Both the position numbers and the translations under genes were made by a program. DNA of 7,284 nucleotides. Origin: Candidatus Heimdallarchaeota archaeon. Its GTDB lineage: Archaea; Asgardarchaeota; Heimdallarchaeia; Heimdallarchaeales; Heimdallarchaeaceae. Of this stretch, positions 4,684-7,284 are shown piece after piece. The notes under the pieces were generated by a model, which saw nothing but the letters and a program-made list of their open reading frames with translations, was not told the origin of the DNA and made no database searches. Positions within the stretch are counted from its first letter, which is position 1. Each line of letters begins with the position of its first letter. The DNA lies in contig JAUVXQ010000059.1 of NCBI GenBank assembly GCA_030603505.1, positions 1-7,284 of the forward strand. Reading direction: 5' to 3'.

Positions 4684-6756
4684 ATGAATCTCCAACCACC
4701 CGTTAGAATTGGTATTGATACAGGAGGAACATTTACAGACTTTATTATAGTATCGGGAGGAACAGGTGAAATTCGAGCATGGAAAATTCCTACAACACCA
4801 AATGATCCTAGTGAATGTATAATCAATGGGTTAAGAGAAGCTATGAATCTATTCCATTTTGAACCTCAAGATATTGAACTTCTTATACATGGGACAACAA
4901 TAGGAACCAATGCTTTTTTAGAAGATAAATGCCCAAATATTGCATTTGTAACCACTAAAGGGTTCCATGATATAATTGAAATAGGGCGTCAACAGCGTTC
5001 GGAATTGTATAATCTAAAATTCAAGCAAAAATATCCACTATCTTTCACAAAGGATGCTATTTTTGAAGTGGAAGAAAGGCTGGATGAAAATGGTCAAATT
5101 ATTAAACCTCTAAAAGAAAAATCTTTAGAAAAACTTCTTAATCTTCTTAATTCCAAAAAAATAAAAACTGTAGCACTTTCATTACTTTTTTCGTTTCTTA
5201 ATCCAACACATGAAGAAAAAATAAGTTCTTATTTGACTGATAGGGGCTTCAATGTTTTCTCATCTCATGAAATAAGCCCCCAAATAAAAGAATACGAAAG
5301 ATCTGTAACTACTATAGTTAATGCAAAAGTCAGTCCTATCGTAAACGATTATCTGCAAAGACTTCAGTCAAAATTGATCAGAGAAGAAATCAACAATCCT
5401 TTGTTAATAATGCAGTCCAATACGGGAATGAGCGATATCTCAACCATCGGTCGTTCTGGGATACAGACACTTTACAGTGGTTTAGCAGGGGGAGTGCTTG
5501 CCGCAGCAGAAAGTTTGAAGCATTTAAATCGAACACATCTTGTATCCTTAGATATTGGTGGAACTTCAACAGATGTATCTGCAGTTATTGACCGTCCTAT
5601 AATCCTCCGTTCAAGAATATTTAGCGGTTTCCCACTTGTAGCAAATATGGCAGATATTGAAACTATTGGAAGTGGAGGAGGATCAATAGCTACTTTTAGG
5701 GATGGTTTGTTAACAGTTGGACCAGAATCTCAAGGGGCTAATCCTGGACCCGCTTGCTATTCGTTAGGAGGAGATAAAGTAACGTTAACTGATGCAAACA
5801 TGTATTTGGGTTATGTTCATCAAGATAATTTTGCTGGAAACTTATCAATAGATACTAAAAAATCTTTTTTCTACTTGAAGAAACTCTTCGAAGAAATACG
5901 TTTATCGCCATTTCCTTTAGAGATAGAATCTGTTGATCATTTGGCTCTATCAATCAGGAAAATTCTAAATCACAATATCGCTCAAGCTATTAGGGTAGTT
6001 ACTATCCAGAAAGGTTTGGATGTAAGAGATTTTGGCCTTTTAGGCTTTGGTGGAGCTGGACCACTGCAAGCTTGGGATATAGCTCAGGAACTAGAAATTG
6101 AATCGGTTATTATTCCTCCTTTCCCTGGTGCATGGTCAGCTTATGGACTTGTAGCAAGCAATATCAAACATGAAACAACTTATTCTTATTTGAGAGAGCT
6201 AACAGGACTAAATCTTGATGAAATAAACAGTAAATTTGAGTCCATTAAACAAGATTTGAAAGGAATACTAGATAAGGAAGGAGTAGAAAGAGAGGAACAA
6301 TCATTTAATTATTCTTTAGATATACGATACCTAGGTCAAGCTGAATTTCTTACAATTCCTATATCTTTCCCTATTAGTAATCATCAATTTACTACAATTG
6401 CAGAAAATTTCCATAATTTGCATCAAAGAAATTATGCGTGGAAAAGCGATGAATTAAATGTGGAAATTGTGAATATATCTGTTGAAGCAATTGGAAACGT
6501 ACCAAGGATTGAAATTAAGAAATTATCTTTAGGTTCAGATAAACCTTCTAAAATAGCTTACAAGGGCTGTAGAAAAGTTAACTTTGATGGAAATTGGATA
6601 GAAACAACTGTTTATACTAAAAGTGAACTGAAAGAAGGTAACATTTTGAAAGGACCATGCATAATCGATCAACTAGATGCTACAACCGTTTTACCCCCTG
6701 ATGTAATTGGACAAATAACCAAAAGGGGGTATATCTTATTAAAGAAGAAAAGATGA
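4684..6756 (+). CDS. hyuA: Hydantoinase/5-oxoprolinase family subunit A (ATP-dependent)
   Basis: The 690-residue product is a full-length HyuA. The N-terminal part has the actin-like ATPase motif GIDTGGTFTD (residues 10-19) and HGTTIGTN (69-76). The central domain has DIGGTSTD (290-297), GSGGGS (329-334), PGPACY (354-359) and GFGGAGP (454-460), followed by PPFPGAWSAYGLV and a C-terminal beta-rich domain ending in CIIDQLDATTVLPP. In this family ATP is used to open cyclic amides such as hydantoins, N-methylhydantoin or 5-oxoproline; acetone carboxylase beta subunits are relatives. The A subunit supplies the ATPase part and normally works with HyuB, usually encoded directly downstream. Here the next gene is unrelated and on the other strand, 14 bases away, so the subunit must pair with a HyuB encoded elsewhere or act differently. 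An isochorismatase-fold hydrolase upstream could process a carbamoyl product. ATG 4684 is preferred over TTG 4681. Family certain, substrate unknown. Confidence 0.93.
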   Translation: MNLQPPVRIGIDTGGTFTDFIIVSGGTGEIRAWKIPTTPNDPSECIINGLREAMNLFHFEPQDIELLIHGTTIGTNAFLEDKCPNIAFVTTKGFHDIIEIGRQQRSELYNLKFKQKYPLSFTKDAIFEVEERLDENGQIIKPLKEKSLEKLLNLLNSKKIKTVALSLLFSFLNPTHEEKISSYLTDRGFNVFSSHEISPQIKEYERSVTTIVNAKVSPIVNDYLQRLQSKLIREEINNPLLIMQSNTGMSDISTIGRSGIQTLYSGLAGGVLAAAESLKHLNRTHLVSLDIGGTSTDVSAVIDRPIILRSRIFSGFPLVANMADIETIGSGGGSIATFRDGLLTVGPESQGANPGPACYSLGGDKVTLTDANMYLGYVHQDNFAGNLSIDTKKSFFYLKKLFEEIRLSPFPLEIESVDHLALSIRKILNHNIAQAIRVVTIQKGLDVRDFGLLGFGGAGPLQAWDIAQELEIESVIIPPFPGAWSAYGLVASNIKHETTYSYLRELTGLNLDEINSKFESIKQDLKGILDKEGVEREEQSFNYSLDIRYLGQAEFLTIPISFPISNHQFTTIAENFHNLHQRNYAWKSDELNVEIVNISVEAIGNVPRIEIKKLSLGSDKPSKIAYKGCRKVNFDGNWIETTVYTKSELKEGNILKGPCIIDQLDATTVLPPDVIGQITKRGYILLKKKR

Positions 6757-6770
6757 TTAAGATTGAAATG

Positions 6771-7097
6771 TTATTCAATAAAAGTGAATATAGCATATTT
6801 GTTCTTAGTTGGTTCTAATTTTGCTGTGTAATAGTTTACCCATTGCTGTTGATCTTCGGGTACTGTAGTATCAAGCAAACCAAAGCTCAATCTATCCTGC
6901 TTCTTTGTTCGTTTAATGATGATTACAATTCCGTTATTACTGATAACGATTCTTCCTCGAGAATCTAGTTCTTCAAAAGAAAAGATCCCTATGCTTCTTG
7001 TACCATCATCATAAGTAATCAAAAGATTCAATTCACCAATATCCCAATTTATGACAAGTTTATACGCGTCATGGAGTTTAAGATTATTCTGACCCAT
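6771..7097 (-). CDS. Small beta-rich hypothetical protein
   Basis: ATG at 7097 gives 108 residues; a GTG at 7106 would add three. GAGTGGT just upstream is a weak ribosome site that favours the ATG. The sequence alternates short beta-strand-like runs: YKLVINW, LNLLITYDDGTRSIGIF, GRIVISNNGIVIIIKR, then a turn region and YAIFTFIE at the end. A compact beta domain is likely, with no signal peptide, membrane segment or metal-binding cysteines. I do not recognise the family. It converges with hyuA, with 14 bases between the stop codons, and is therefore transcribed from the right. AATATTTATTG (minus strand, about 7146-7137) may be its TATA box, which would give a leader of about 20 bases. The alternating pattern and good codon flow argue that it is real. 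Function unknown. Confidence 0.65.
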   Translation of the reverse strand: MGQNNLKLHDAYKLVINWDIGELNLLITYDDGTRSIGIFSFEELDSRGRIVISNNGIVIIIKRTKKQDRLSFGLLDTTVPEDQQQWVNYYTAKLEPTKNKYAIFTFIE

Positions 7098-7162
7098 TTT
7101 TACCACTCAAGTTTTTCTAAAGATTATTTAGTTATCAATAAATATTAGTACTTCCGAATTAC

Positions 7163-7174
7163 CGCAAAATTTTA
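7163..7174 (+). promoter_or_regulatory. BRE/TATA-like element before the 3' partial gene
   Basis: CGCAAAATTTTA, centred near 7170, is about 30 bases upstream of the ATG at 7200, a distance that would give a very short or absent leader. It would drive transcription to the right, divergent from the small gene at 6771-7097. The match is moderate. Confidence 0.3.
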
Positions 7175-7199
7175 GGGTCAAAGTGCCGACAAAATTATT

Positions 7200-7284
7200 A
7201 TGAACATAAAACTTATACAAAGTTTAAAGAATCTTGTCCAGCAACTTAGACCCTGTAGAGAAGTAGTTGGAACTTCCTTAAAAA
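7200..7284 (+). CDS. Start of a gene cut by the window end, product unknown
   Basis: From ATG 7200 the frame stays open for 28 codons to the end of the window (begins MNIKLIQSLKNLVQQLRPCR). The stretch is helix-prone and protein-like, with no stop. A TATA-like element lies at leaderless distance upstream, and there is no ribosome site. The frame is too short to assign a family, and 28 open codons alone is modest support. Confidence 0.4.
   Translation, partial: MNIKLIQSLKNLVQQLRPCREVVGTSLK

Noticed and set aside
7174..7254. AGGGTC / GACCCT inverted pair near the right end
   Set aside because: Only six bases, 69 bases apart, with mismatches immediately inside; not distinguishable from chance.

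Overview
The window is most likely a piece of an Asgard archaeal genome, AT-rich and probably from a Lokiarchaeia- or Heimdallarchaeia-like lineage. The main evidence is a two-domain gelsolin-fold protein (minus strand, 2903-3580). Gelsolin-fold actin regulators in prokaryotes are known chiefly from Asgard archaea. Supporting signs are BRE/TATA-like boxes about 25-30 nt upstream of several start codons, few strong Shine-Dalgarno sites, T-rich gene ends, and heavy use of ATA and AGA codons. The phylum rests mostly on this one gene, so it is an inference.

Left part (1-2890): a very long plus-strand reading frame is already open at base 2 and ends at 2326, so its start lies outside the window. 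At least 774 residues are encoded and I do not recognise the family; it has helix-turn-helix-like segments in its first half. An AT-rich hairpin overlaps its stop codon. About 55 bases later comes the C-terminal half of an aldo/keto reductase with no N-terminal catalytic half. This looks like a gene broken by insertion or rearrangement.

Middle (2891-3979): the gelsolin-like gene converges on the reductase fragment with a 12-base gap and has a good leaderless-type promoter. The 400-base gap upstream of it is not empty. It holds a plus-strand TATA-like box, a nested inverted repeat (3712-3764), a GGTGA ribosome site and a possible 41-codon gene (3790-3915).

Right part (3980-7284): an isochorismatase-fold cysteine hydrolase of the ISOC1/ISOC2 type is followed on the same strand by a complete HyuA/5-oxoprolinase-family ATP-dependent hydantoinase subunit. 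HyuB, its usual partner, is not next to it. The pair could act in sequence on cyclic ureides and N-carbamoyl amino acids, by analogy with N-methylhydantoin to N-carbamoylsarcosine to sarcosine, but this is inferred only from gene order and family. A small beta-rich hypothetical protein converges on hyuA from the minus strand. Divergent to it, a further reading frame starts at 7200 and runs off the end.

Nothing resembling a CRISPR array, rRNA, tRNA, recognisable transposase or phage structural gene was seen. The least explained parts are the large orphan protein beside the broken reductase and the structured leader with its micro-ORF.
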